A stretch of 16,303 nucleotides of DNA from Roseburia sp. (GCA_003483745.1 DMYD01000055.1:1-16303); one strand, 5' to 3'; shown: positions 6,230 to 13,867, counted from the stretch's first letter. Program-made: numbers and translations. Notes: a model not told the origin generated them from the letters alone.

Positions 6230-7359
6230 CGTCCCCTCCAAGTCCCTTCGGGCACCCAAGTGAAAGCCACTTCAAGTAGCCATTGATAAATATATCAATC
6301 TTTCCGTCCATAACACTGTCTACATTACCAGTCTCAACACCGGTTCTGTGATCTTTTACCATCGTGTATGGCTGCATGACATAAGAACGGATCTGGTTTC
6401 CCCAGCCGATTTCTGTCACTTCACCACGGATATCTGCAGCTTTTTCTGCATTTTCCTGCTGTTTTAACAAATACAGTTTTGCCTTTAACATCTGCATTGC
6501 CTTATCCTTATTCTGGAACTGTGACCGCTCATTCTGGCACTGTACCACGATTCCAGTCGGAATATGTGTGATACGGATTGCAGACGATGTCTTATTGATG
6601 TGCTGTCCACCGGCACCACTGGAACGGTAGGTATCGATTCTCAGATCGTCCTCATTGATCTCAACATCAAGATCCTCCTCGATATCCGGCATGACATCAC
6701 AGGATACAAAGGAAGTCTGACGCTTGCCGGCTGCATTAAACGGTGAAATCCGCACCAGACGGTGTACACCCTTTTCGGATTTCATATAACCATATGCATT
6801 TTCTCCATTGATCTGGAATGTAATAGACTTGATGCCGGCTTCCTCTCCATCCAGAGAATCCAAAACTTCCACGGAAAACCCTTTGTCTGATGCCCATCTT
6901 GTATACATACGATATAGCATTGCCGCCCAGTCACAGGACTCCGTACCTCCGGCTCCTGCATGTAATGAAACGATTGCACCATCTGCATCGTACTCTCCGG
7001 ACAACAGTGTTTTGATACGAATCCCTTCATAGGTCTTCGTAAATTCATCGAGCATTTCCTGAATCTCCGGGATCAGGGAAGCATCATTTTCCTCATATCC
7101 CATCTCGATCAATGTCTCAATATCCTCAAATTCCGTCTTTAAGGATGCATAAGTTGCGACATCATCCTTCATGCTCTTTAATTCTTTCATTTTTTTCTGG
7201 GAAACAACCGGATCATCCCAAAAATTTGGAACTTCCATTTCCCTTTCTAATTCCTGGATCCGCTGCTCTTTATTAGCCAGGTCAAAGTGAATCCCTCACT
7301 TCCTGCAGCGGTTCCCTGTATGCGTTCAGGGTCACTTTAAATTGATCAAGTTCTACCAC
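6222..7359 (-). CDS. prfB: peptide chain release factor 2 (programmed +1 frameshift)
   Basis: RF2 recognises UAA and UGA stop codons and triggers peptide release. The gene is in two frames: 25 codons from GTG 7359 to CTT 7285, then an in-frame TGA (7284-7282). After a +1 shift that skips base 7284, it continues from GAC 7283 to TAA 6222, giving 378 aa. The joined N-terminus (VELDQFKVTLNAYREPLQE) fits the Clostridia RF2 family. The anticodon-like SPF is at 205-207 and the catalytic GGQ at 250-252, the same numbers as E. coli RF2. AGAGGTGAT just before GTG is the ribosome binding site. The C-terminus is about ten residues longer than in E. coli. A first ATG at 7238 would drop the N-terminal helix and is not the start. 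It lies downstream of the vanZ-like gene and overlaps the next gene by 8 nt. Confidence 0.96.
7278..7302 (-). promoter_or_regulatory. prfB: RF2 recoding site
   Basis: The minus strand reads GTG AGG GAT TCA CTT TGA C. CTT TGA C is the standard RF2 slip site, and GAGGG just upstream is the Shine-Dalgarno-like stimulator. When RF2 is scarce, the ribosome pauses at UGA and slips +1, so RF2 regulates itself. The stimulator is weaker and further from the slip site than AGGGGG in E. coli. Confidence 0.93.
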
Positions 7360-7392
7360 AGTATCACCTCTTTCTGATATTTAAACTTCAAT

Positions 7393-7419
7393 GTAACTGT
7401 CTGGTACTTTCACAGTTAC
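7393..7419 (-). repeat. intergenic hairpin between the vanZ-like gene and prfB
   Basis: GTAACTGT (7393-7400) and ACAGTTAC (7412-7419) form a perfect 8-bp inverted repeat with an 11-nt loop. No T tract follows on the minus strand, so it is unlikely to be a full terminator. It may be an mRNA processing or stability element. Confidence 0.45.
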
Positions 7420-7428
7420 GATTTGTCT

Positions 7429-7929
7429 CTATTGTAAAGTATGTGCTCTTTTTGTGCAATGACTTCTCCCTATTTTTATGAGAATCGCAAGAAGTAAAAG
7501 GCCAATTGCAGCTCCCGCAGTATCAATACAGACATCTGTAAACTGTCCAGAGCGTCCCGGAATAAACAGCTGATGAAACTCGTCTGTCGATGCATAACAA
7601 AAGCTGAATCCAAGTGCCGCAATATATCGTATCTTTGGTCTCATTTCAAACGAACAAAAAAAAGCAAATGCAAGCCAGCCCAAAATTGCATATTCTGTCA
7701 TATGTGCGGCTTTCCGGATGGGATATTCTATGTTTCCGGCAATATTTCCAATCTGGTCTGCCGTCAGTCCCCAGTTAAAAATTTCATCTGTATCTTCAAC
7801 CAGACGGTAAGAAATCGTACCGCTGATCTCGGATGATTCGGTTGCCGGCTGGTTGGAAAATAAAAATATGGTAAGCATCCAGCCCGCCAGCGTGATTCCA
7901 AAAATCATCCGCATTACTGTTTTGTTCAT
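7429..7929 (-). CDS. VanZ-family membrane protein
   Basis: A 166-aa polytopic membrane protein of about four helices (near 7-24, 75-93, 100-116 and 135-153). It has VanZ hallmarks: FLFSNQP after the first helix, IRKAAHMTEYAILGWL near 70, and DEFHQLFIPGRSGQFTDVCIDTAGA near 115-140. VanZ confers low-level teicoplanin resistance in vanA clusters, but chromosomal homologues are widespread housekeeping-type envelope proteins. There are no van genes here, so a resistance role is not supported. The start overlaps the preceding protease gene by 4 nt (ATGA), pointing to coupled translation. Confidence 0.92.
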   Translation of the reverse strand: MNKTVMRMIFGITLAGWMLTIFLFSNQPATESSEISGTISYRLVEDTDEIFNWGLTADQIGNIAGNIEYPIRKAAHMTEYAILGWLAFAFFCSFEMRPKIRYIAALGFSFCYASTDEFHQLFIPGRSGQFTDVCIDTAGAAIGLLLLAILIKIGRSHCTKRAHTLQ

Positions 7930-9221
7930 TTTCCGTTTAATTCCTCCGTGAGCACTTCCACTGCTTTCTGAATCTGATTATCATATTTCACATCATATTC
8001 TGTTCCATCCGGATTCTGATACTCATATTCAAGTTCAATATCCGGATCAATTCCTACGCCGTGGATATAATTTCCATTTGGCGTAAAATATTTTGCCGTA
8101 GTCAGCTTCACAGCATCTCCGTCCTCAAGCGGGAAAATAGTCTGAACGATTCCTTTTCCGAATGTAGTTGTTCCAATCAATGTTCCATATTGATAATCTT
8201 TGATTGCACCGGCTAAAATCTCGGATGCACTTGCACTATCCCCATTGATGAGTACTGCCAGCGGATACTCCATGTAAGTATCTCCGCTAGACGTATAAGT
8301 CTCTCGGTGACCATTTTTGTCCTCGGTATACACAACCGTACCTTCCGGAAGAATATCATCCAAAATCTGCACAACAGCGGTAACAAGTCCGCCACCGTTA
8401 TAGCGCACATCCAAAACAAGTGCTTTCATGCCCTCGCCGTCTAATTCTGCAACTGCTTTTTCAAACTGGTCTGCCGTTTCTGCCTCAAAAGAATCGATAT
8501 GGATATAACCAATGCTATCGTCAAACATCTGTGAAGATACGCTCGGCAGTGTCACATTTTTTCGTTCCACATCAAAAGATAAATTTTCTCCGGTTGAAGG
8601 ACGGTATACCTCTAAATGTACCGATGTTCCCTCCTCGCCGCGGATCAGTTTCACCAGTTCCGTCACTTCCATGCTTGTTGCATCAGTTCCATCAACCGAA
8701 GTGATCACGTCATCTGCAAGCAGTCCTGCTTCATCGGAAGGTGTTCCCTCATATATCTTGGAAATAGATACCACCATCGTATCCGGATCCTGTCTGAGAC
8801 CTGCACCGATTCCATAATATTGTCCGGTGGTGCTCACCTGCATCTGTTTGTAATCTTCCTCATTATAATAGACGGAATACTTATCTCCAAGGCCGCTGAT
8901 CAGTCCCTCATACAGTCCGTCTTTTAGCTCTGTATCGTCCACGTCATCGTAATAATACATGTCCGTGTAAGCCTTCAGCTCATTGATCTTTTGGACAGTC
9001 TTTGTATCCAGAATCGATTTCTTGCTGCCGGATCCATTCGTTATGTAGATTTTTGTTCCTGTCACTTTTCCTACTATATTCAGTGCTACAAATCCAACCA
9101 GAATCGTACCCGCGATACCACAGACCACACCTTTTGCCATCTGTCCTTTTTTACTTTTCTTCGGTTCTTCGATTGGCTCTGTCATGATCTTTGGAACCTG
9201 CTGCTCATTCTTATTTTCCAT
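7926..9221 (-). CDS. S41-family C-terminal processing serine peptidase (CtpA/CtpB-like)
   Basis: A 431-aa membrane-anchored, extracytoplasmic protease. A charged cytoplasmic segment (1-30) precedes a single membrane helix at about 31-52. A PDZ domain spans about 138-210 (GIGAGLRQDPD...GLLADDVITSVDG). The S41 catalytic domain covers 220-400, with VLDVRYNGGG at 269-278. The Ser/Lys dyad is S331 in NGDSASASEIL and K356 in TFGKGIVQ; their 25-residue spacing equals that of E. coli Tsp. Such proteases trim or degrade secreted and envelope proteins, including wall hydrolases. GGAG seven bases before ATG supports the start. It is the first gene of a long unit, directly after the ftsEX-M23 operon, so it could process products of that operon; this is inference. 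Confidence 0.95.
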   Translation of the reverse strand: MENKNEQQVPKIMTEPIEEPKKSKKGQMAKGVVCGIAGTILVGFVALNIVGKVTGTKIYITNGSGSKKSILDTKTVQKINELKAYTDMYYYDDVDDTELKDGLYEGLISGLGDKYSVYYNEEDYKQMQVSTTGQYYGIGAGLRQDPDTMVVSISKIYEGTPSDEAGLLADDVITSVDGTDATSMEVTELVKLIRGEEGTSVHLEVYRPSTGENLSFDVERKNVTLPSVSSQMFDDSIGYIHIDSFEAETADQFEKAVAELDGEGMKALVLDVRYNGGGLVTAVVQILDDILPEGTVVYTEDKNGHRETYTSSGDTYMEYPLAVLINGDSASASEILAGAIKDYQYGTLIGTTTFGKGIVQTIFPLEDGDAVKLTTAKYFTPNGNYIHGVGIDPDIELEYEYQNPDGTEYDVKYDNQIQKAVEVLTEELNGK

Positions 9222-9353
9222 ATCCTGTCTCCATTCCTGCGCTGTTTTTATACAGCTGTTTTTGCTGCCGTTTTACGCCGCTATTCCCACCTGTTGTGTG
9301 GCCAGCCGCATTTTTATTTCATATTACTTTTTATACTACGCTCCACATTACTT

Positions 9354-9362
9354 ATCATATCA
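9354..9362 (-). promoter_or_regulatory. candidate extended -10 promoter for the S41-vanZ-prfB unit
   Basis: TGATATGAT on the minus strand fits an extended -10 box (TGnTATnnT). No good -35 box lies 17 nt upstream, which extended -10 promoters can tolerate. The start would be near 9347. This is the best candidate I see in the gap, but it is weak evidence. Confidence 0.3.
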
Positions 9363-9434
9363 TTCATATGTGAAGATTCGCTGTCCTACTACATCGGGAC
9401 AAAATTTCCCATGAAGCTTCGGATTTCGGATGTC

Positions 9435-9483
9435 AAAAGGTGGTTCACAACTTAGCGGCTGTCAAAATTAAAAGCCACCTTTT
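9435..9483. repeat. 9-bp perfect inverted repeat with 31-nt spacer
   Basis: AAAAGGTGG (9435-9443) and CCACCTTTT (9475-9483) are perfect inverted copies. On either strand the right arm ends in only four T residues. It lies between the operon terminator and the next promoter. Its role is unknown: a secondary terminator, an operator or a mobile-element remnant are all possible. Confidence 0.45.
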
Positions 9484-9504
9484 AACACCCAAATCCAACC
9501 AAAC

Positions 9505-9534
9505 TAAAAAGGACCACCGCATTGCGGCAGTCCT
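9505..9534 (-). terminator. strong rho-independent terminator of the cdaR-ftsEX-M23 operon
   Basis: The minus strand forms an 11-bp stem between 9534 and 9510 (AGGACTGCCGC / GCGGTGGTCCT, with two G-U pairs) around an AAT loop. It is followed at once by TTTTT (9509-9505) and lies 14 nt past the M23 peptidase stop codon. Confidence 0.92.
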
Positions 9535-9548
9535 CAAAAACATCCGCA

Positions 9549-10817
9549 TTATCTGCCCAGATAACTCCACGGGCTGACATAGCTTCCGTTTAATGATACA
9601 CCAAAGTGTAAATGATTTCCAGTAGAAATACCTGTACTTCCGACCTGTGCGATCGTCTGACCTGCAGATACCGTCTGCCCGGGTGAAACAAGCAGTGCAG
9701 ATGCATGCATATATACGGTATACAATCCACCACCATGATCGATCATCACATAGTTGCCGGCAGCACTGCTATAAGCCGCGGTCGTAACCGTTCCATCTGC
9801 CGCTGCCACAATCGCAGCTCCACCGGACGCACCAATATCAATTCCTTTATGATTAGAAGAAGCACCTCCCATAGGCGACACCCGCGTTCCATAATCGCTG
9901 GTCACGCGTGTACTGCTCGGACATGGCCAGGTAAACACACCGCCGGTATACGGATTATCCTGTTTGCCGGCAGCAGCCTTCTCTGCCTCGATACGTTTGA
10001 TCTCCGCGATGATCTCCTCCTGCGCCTGTATTTCTGCCGCATAGTAATCCGCATCATTCTGCGCAGAATCGATGTTTCCCTCAATTCCGGCAAGTTCCGT
10101 CTCCCGCTGCTTCATAAGTGTCGCAACCGAAGCCTTTTCCTGCTCTACAGAGGCTTTCTCCTGCTCCACTTCTTTTTTCATTTCCTCTAGTGTGGCATAA
10201 TCTTCTTCTAACTGCTCTTCCACGCCATCTATATAGGCAACCGTCTCCTGATACTCACCTAACTTTTTCCGGTCATACTCCTGAATCTGCATGATATACT
10301 CAGCCGAATTTAAAAAATCAGAAAAGCTTTCCGAACTGAAAAGTGCCTCAAAGTAGGATTCCTGTGCATTCTCGTACATAAACTGTATGCGCACTTTCAT
10401 GTCCGCATACTGCTGTTCTTCCTGCTTTTTTGCATCTTCAAGCTGATCTTTTGTTTCCTCGATCTGATCCTTTTTCTCTGTCAGCTCCTGATTTTTCTGT
10501 GCGAGCTGATTTTCCAAAGCTGTAATCCGGCTTGAAATATTCATAAGCTGCGCATTCAGATCATTTACTTTTGCCTGTACATCCCCCTTGGACTCTTTCA
10601 GCTCGTTTATGGTCTGTTTTGCCTTTTCTAAAGCTTTTTCCAAAGCCGCTTTTTCCTTCTGCGCTTCTTTTAAAGAAGTAGTGGATGTATTTTCGCTTTT
10701 TTTTGCGCTATTTTTCTCTGCCGCTGATGTCATCTGCACGGTGGCAGCCACACCAATCACCACAATAAGCAATACCGCCGTTATCCTGTGTATCCATTGA
10801 CTTTTATTCATTATCAT
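9549..10817 (-). CDS. secreted coiled-coil M23 peptidase (EnvC-like murein hydrolase)
   Basis: A 422-aa exported protein. A signal peptide or anchor (about 8-33, ending TSAAEKN) is followed by a long Glu/Lys/Gln-rich coiled coil (about 48-285) and a LytM/M23 zinc endopeptidase domain (about 298-420). Zinc ligands are visible as H323 and D327 (NHKGIDIG) and H404 (HLHFG), with H371 as the catalytic histidine, so it should be active. The coiled-coil-plus-LytM layout and the position right after ftsX match EnvC-type partners that FtsEX activates at the septum; Bacillus and Streptococcus use CwlO or PcsB with different catalytic domains. Its GTATGA junction overlaps the ftsX stop by 4 nt and no clear ribosome binding site is visible, so translation is probably coupled. 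ATG 10811, two codons in, is an alternative start. Confidence 0.93.
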   Translation of the reverse strand: MIMNKSQWIHRITAVLLIVVIGVAATVQMTSAAEKNSAKKSENTSTTSLKEAQKEKAALEKALEKAKQTINELKESKGDVQAKVNDLNAQLMNISSRITALENQLAQKNQELTEKKDQIEETKDQLEDAKKQEEQQYADMKVRIQFMYENAQESYFEALFSSESFSDFLNSAEYIMQIQEYDRKKLGEYQETVAYIDGVEEQLEEDYATLEEMKKEVEQEKASVEQEKASVATLMKQRETELAGIEGNIDSAQNDADYYAAEIQAQEEIIAEIKRIEAEKAAAGKQDNPYTGGVFTWPCPSSTRVTSDYGTRVSPMGGASSNHKGIDIGASGGAAIVAAADGTVTTAAYSSAAGNYVMIDHGGGLYTVYMHASALLVSPGQTVSAGQTIAQVGSTGISTGNHLHFGVSLNGSYVSPWSYLGR

Positions 10818-11722
10818 ACTTTTAAATGTTTACGGATCGTAATCCGGCTTCCGATAAATCCAATACCAACACCAAGTAACAGTGCCACAGGAACCAATGT
10901 GTGGAATACCTGATCCACGCTTAAAAACTTTATCATATTGGAGATAAATTTAAACTTATCTCCAATATATAATATGATCTTCTCATACAAAACATACAAA
11001 ATACCAAGCGGAATCGCTGCTCCGATCAGTCCGATCACAATTCCCTCCACCACAAACGGTGCGCGGACAAAATAATCGGTTGCACCGATCAGTTTCATGA
11101 TACCGATTTCTTCACGGCGCACGGAAATACCAACCGTAATCGTATTGCTGATGAGGAAAATTGCAACACCAAGCAAAATCAGAATAATTCCCGCAGAAAT
11201 ATAACCGATCAGGCTGTTAAAATCCGTCAACGTATGTGCTACCATCTCCGACTGTTTTACTGAACGGATTCCATCTATGGACTCCAGATAAGTTACTAAC
11301 GTACCCTGCATGGATATGTCATTCATATAAATGGAATAGCTTGCTGAATTGGCAAGCGGATTATCACCCGCAAAACTTGATGCAGCATCCTCGTTTCCAT
11401 CAAAATAAACATCTTTAAAACTTTCCCATGCTTCCTCTGCAGACGTATATTCACAATGTGACACCTCAACACGCTGCTTGATCAGGTCACCGATCTCCTC
11501 AATGCGCTGTTCTGATATGCCCGCATCAAAAAATACCGTAACCGCAACGCCGGACTCCGCATCTTTTACCATCGCCTGAAAGTTGGTTACGATCGAATAA
11601 AACAGACCAAACAGGAAAATGCAGGCTGTCATCGTCGCTATGGATGCAAGTGAAAACATCTTATTTTTCCAGATATTGACGAGTCCCTGTTTTATCGTAT
11701 AGAAAAAAGTACTAATCCTCAT
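10814..11722 (-). CDS. ftsX: cell division ABC transporter permease FtsX
   Basis: A 302-aa membrane protein of the type IV ABC permease fold. Membrane helices lie at about 25-47, 172-195, 222-246 and 274-292. A large extracytoplasmic loop (about 48-170) is where FtsX binds and activates its wall hydrolase. The conserved VRREEIGIMKLIGAT segment (201-215) is the FtsE coupling region. The N-terminus (MRISTFFYTIKQGLVNIWKNK) is typical of Firmicutes FtsX. The start overlaps the ftsE end by 11 nt with GAGGGGG about ten bases upstream; the end overlaps the M23 gene. Codons 252-263 contain a 13-bp perfect inverted repeat. Confidence 0.96.
   Translation of the reverse strand: MRISTFFYTIKQGLVNIWKNKMFSLASIATMTACIFLFGLFYSIVTNFQAMVKDAESGVAVTVFFDAGISEQRIEEIGDLIKQRVEVSHCEYTSAEEAWESFKDVYFDGNEDAASSFAGDNPLANSASYSIYMNDISMQGTLVTYLESIDGIRSVKQSEMVAHTLTDFNSLIGYISAGIILILLGVAIFLISNTITVGISVRREEIGIMKLIGATDYFVRAPFVVEGIVIGLIGAAIPLGILYVLYEKIILYIGDKFKFISNMIKFLSVDQVFHTLVPVALLLGVGIGFIGSRITIRKHLKV
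10935..10968. repeat. 13-bp perfect inverted repeat inside ftsX
   Basis: ATATTGGAGATAA (10935-10947) and TTATCTCCAATAT (10956-10968) are perfect inverted copies with an 8-nt loop. They lie in the codons for FtsX residues 252-263, between the third and fourth membrane helices. In the mRNA this is a long A/U-rich hairpin, about 120 nt before the M23 gene start. No T tract follows. Confidence 0.85.
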
Positions 11723-12470
11723 AATCGTAGTCCCCCTCGCGTTTTAATACATCACGCTCAGTCAGGCTGCGGCTGATGGCATTATCACCCGTCACAATAC
11801 TGCTGGCTGTATCACTGTCATCCACAACCACGCCTTTTTGCATGGTAATGACACGTTTGTTCATGGCTTTTACGATTTCAAGGTTGTGGGTAACAACGAC
11901 AACCGTTGTGCCGTTATTGTTGATCTCTTCCATCAGCTTCATGATCTCCCAGGCATTGTTATTATCCAGATTACCTGTCGGCTCATCTGCTAAGAGAATC
12001 TTCGGCTTATTGATCAGTGCCCTTGCGATTGCAACTCTCTGCTGCTCACCGCCGGATAACTGTCTGGGATAAGAACGGTATTTTGCAGCCAGGCCGACCA
12101 TGGAAAGCATCAGCGGTACATTCTTTTTGATGGAACGCGTAGACTCTCCAATGACCTTCTGTGCAAATGCGACATTATCATAAATATTGCGGTCCTTTAA
12201 CAAGCGGAAATCCTGAAACACCACGCCGATCTTACGGCGGAATTTCGGGATTTGTCTTCGCCTGATCTTATTTAATTTCTGACCGTTTATTGTAATCGTA
12301 CCCTCCGTCGGTTCAAGTTCCTTCAGCAAAAGCTTGATCAATGTAGATTTTCCGGAACCGCTGTCCCCGACGATGAATACAAATTCTCCTTCCTCAATGT
12401 TAAGACTCACGTCATTAAGCGCAGGTATTCCCGCGGAGTACGACTTGCTGACATGTTCTAACTTAATCAT
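11712..12470 (-). CDS. ftsE: cell division ATP-binding protein FtsE
   Basis: ABC ATPase that powers FtsX to switch on wall hydrolysis during division or elongation. The 252-aa product has Walker A (GDSGSGKST, 35-43), a Q-loop (VFQDFRLL, from 84), the ABC signature LSGGEQQ (138-144), Walker B ILLADEPTGNLD (158-169) and the H-loop His195. GGAG seven bases before ATG supports the start. It is about 24 residues longer than E. coli FtsE: the tail after about 215 is polar and ends in the acidic DYDYED. This tail is a possible docking or regulatory extension. It lies 15 nt after the cdaR-like gene and overlaps ftsX. Confidence 0.96.
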   Translation of the reverse strand: MIKLEHVSKSYSAGIPALNDVSLNIEEGEFVFIVGDSGSGKSTLIKLLLKELEPTEGTITINGQKLNKIRRRQIPKFRRKIGVVFQDFRLLKDRNIYDNVAFAQKVIGESTRSIKKNVPLMLSMVGLAAKYRSYPRQLSGGEQQRVAIARALINKPKILLADEPTGNLDNNNAWEIMKLMEEINNNGTTVVVVTHNLEIVKAMNKRVITMQKGVVVDDSDTASSIVTGDNAISRSLTERDVLKREGDYDYED

Positions 12471-12485
12471 AGTATTTCTCCATTT

Positions 12486-13574
12486 CTAATAGTCCAATGA
12501 CTCCATGTACTTCATGTATTTTACTACCATAAGTGCGATTTTAAAGGTAATGGCATCTTCAAACACGCGCAAATCAAGTCCGGTTGCCTTCTGCAGCTTG
12601 TCCAGACGATAGACTAACGTGTTACGATGGATATAAAGCTGTCTGGAAGTCTCCGAAACATTCAGACTGTTCTCAAAGAACTTATTGATCGTTGTAAGTG
12701 TCTCCTCATCAAACTCATCCGGTGATTTTCCGTCAAAGATTTCTTTGATAAACATCTTGCAAAGCGGGATCGGGAGCTGATAGATCAGACGTCCGATTCC
12801 AAGTGTGGAGTAAGCAATAACATCCTTTTCTTCAAAGAAAATCTTGCCTACATCAAGTGCCATCCTTGCTTCTTTATAAGAACGCGACACTTCCTTGATT
12901 TCTCCGACGATTGTACCGTATGCCACGTGCACATCGCTGTCCGAATCAGAACGGAACAGATTTGCAATGACCTCAGCGGTCTTATTCATCTCTTCGTATC
13001 CCTCATTCTCGCCTACTTCTTTTACAACAATGATATTTTTCTCATCGACTGCTGTCACAAAATCTTTGGTCTTTCCACCGAAGATACCACGGATACGCTC
13101 CAGTTCATTGCCGTCTTTGTCCCGGTTGGTCTCCACGATAAATACAACACGTCTGACTTCGGTATCAATATGCAGTTTTTTCGCACGGTTATAAATATCA
13201 ACCAGAAGCAGATTATCCAAAAGCAGATTCTTGATAAAGTTATCTTTATCAAATCTCTCTTTATATGCTACCAGAAGATTTTGGATCTGGAAACTGGCAA
13301 TTTTTCCCACCATATAAACATCATCACTGTCACCATTGGCAAGCAGGATATATTCTAACTGATGATCGTCAAACACTTTAAAAAACTGATAGCCGTTTAC
13401 GACCTGACTGTCTGCCGGAGATTCCACAAACGCAAGCGCCGGCTCCATATATTTGTCTGCTTCCGGAAATGTAGCAGCCAACACCTTTCCCTCTACATCA
13501 ATAATGCATAAATCAATACGGGTAATTCCTTTCAACCCGTCAATTGTATTTTGAAGTATCTGATTTGAAATCAT
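12486..13574 (-). CDS. CdaR/PucR-family transcriptional regulator
   Basis: A 362-aa cytoplasmic regulator. Residues 1-110 resemble the sugar-diacid-recognition domain of CdaR (MISNQILQNTIDGLKGITRIDLCIIDVEGKV). The middle (about 135-255) resembles the GGDEF-like CdaR region (VVFIVE...SYKEARMALDVG). The C-terminus (about 295-352) is the PucR-type HTH_30 (VSETSRQLYIHRNTLVYRLDKL). The start at 13574 is chosen for its AAGGAG eight bases upstream; a longer GTG frame to 13688 lacks one and has no family similarity. Its ligand is unknown, and no sugar-diacid genes are nearby. It heads the ftsEX-M23 operon with a 15-nt gap, so it probably controls this operon or responds to an envelope signal; this is inference from position. 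Confidence 0.9.
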   Translation of the reverse strand: MISNQILQNTIDGLKGITRIDLCIIDVEGKVLAATFPEADKYMEPALAFVESPADSQVVNGYQFFKVFDDHQLEYILLANGDSDDVYMVGKIASFQIQNLLVAYKERFDKDNFIKNLLLDNLLLVDIYNRAKKLHIDTEVRRVVFIVETNRDKDGNELERIRGIFGGKTKDFVTAVDEKNIIVVKEVGENEGYEEMNKTAEVIANLFRSDSDSDVHVAYGTIVGEIKEVSRSYKEARMALDVGKIFFEEKDVIAYSTLGIGRLIYQLPIPLCKMFIKEIFDGKSPDEFDEETLTTINKFFENSLNVSETSRQLYIHRNTLVYRLDKLQKATGLDLRVFEDAITFKIALMVVKYMKYMESLDY

Positions 13575-13764
13575 AAGCTCCACTCCTTCTATCTTCGTTT
13601 CATTTGAAACACACCCGGCAGATCTGGCTGCTGCAGCTGTCAGCTGTCCGAGTGATCCATATGCCACAGTGCATAACCTCCATTGCACACATGGGCAACT
13701 TTCACAATAAAAATATACCCAATGTCCCCACTTAAAAATACCTAGATTCTATTTTAATGCAAAA
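13575..13764 (-). other. leader region upstream of the cdaR-like gene
   Basis: About 190 nt between the yitT-side terminator and the regulator gene. It must hold the promoter of the cdaR-ftsEX-M23 operon. The best -10-like box is TATATT (about 13707-13702), but it has no good -35 partner. Two CAGCTG copies and a short reading frame from ATG 13674 lie within it. No known riboswitch was recognised. Confidence 0.4.
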
Positions 13765-13810
13765 CAGCAAAAAAAGAAAGAGGAAATGCATATTTTTTAT
13801 GCACTTCCTC
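13765..13810 (-). terminator. rho-independent terminator after the yitT-like gene
   Basis: On the minus strand GAGGAAGTGCAT (13810-13799) pairs with ATGCATTTCCTC (13791-13780) through 12 pairs, including one G-U, around an A-rich 7-nt loop. TTTCTTTTTTT follows. On the plus strand the G-U becomes an A/C mismatch and no T tract follows, so the orientation is clear. It ends the wecG-like/yitT-like transcript 57 nt past its last gene. Confidence 0.9.
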
Positions 13811-13867
13811 AATGTATACTGCTTTTTCCCTGATTTTTACAGTGTACATAGTTCACAAAGAAAACTT

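Larger units (their letters stand above)
9222..9504. other. intergenic region upstream of the S41 peptidase gene
   Basis: About 280 nt without a convincing gene. Plus-strand reading frames here are rich in Phe, Leu, Ser, Cys and Tyr, lack ribosome binding sites and look like noise. The stretch holds a candidate promoter (9354-9362), a long inverted repeat (9435-9483) and two GCTGTTTTT direct repeats at 9241-9249 and 9255-9263. The minus-strand leader of the peptidase mRNA would be about 125 nt. Confidence 0.6.

Noticed and set aside
7282..7284. prfB as a pseudogene because of the in-frame TGA
   Set aside because: The CTT TGA C context is the conserved programmed frameshift site of RF2, and the rest of the protein is intact with SPF and GGQ motifs.
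7429..7929. Glycopeptide resistance through VanZ
   Set aside because: Only a generic VanZ-family gene is present, with no vanA, vanH, vanX or vanR/S genes nearby.
8991..9455. Plus-strand open frame of about 150 codons over the protease start and the intergenic gap
   Set aside because: It overlaps a firmly assigned gene, has a Phe/Leu/Cys-rich composition typical of antisense reading, and lacks a ribosome binding site.
9705..10190. Plus-strand open frame of about 160 codons inside the M23 peptidase gene
   Set aside because: Arg/Ile/His-rich antisense shadow of a well-supported CDS, with no ribosome binding site or recognisable domain.
13575..13688. 38-residue N-terminal extension of the CdaR-like regulator
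   Set aside because: It begins at a GTG with no ribosome binding site and has no family similarity; ATG 13574 has AAGGAG.
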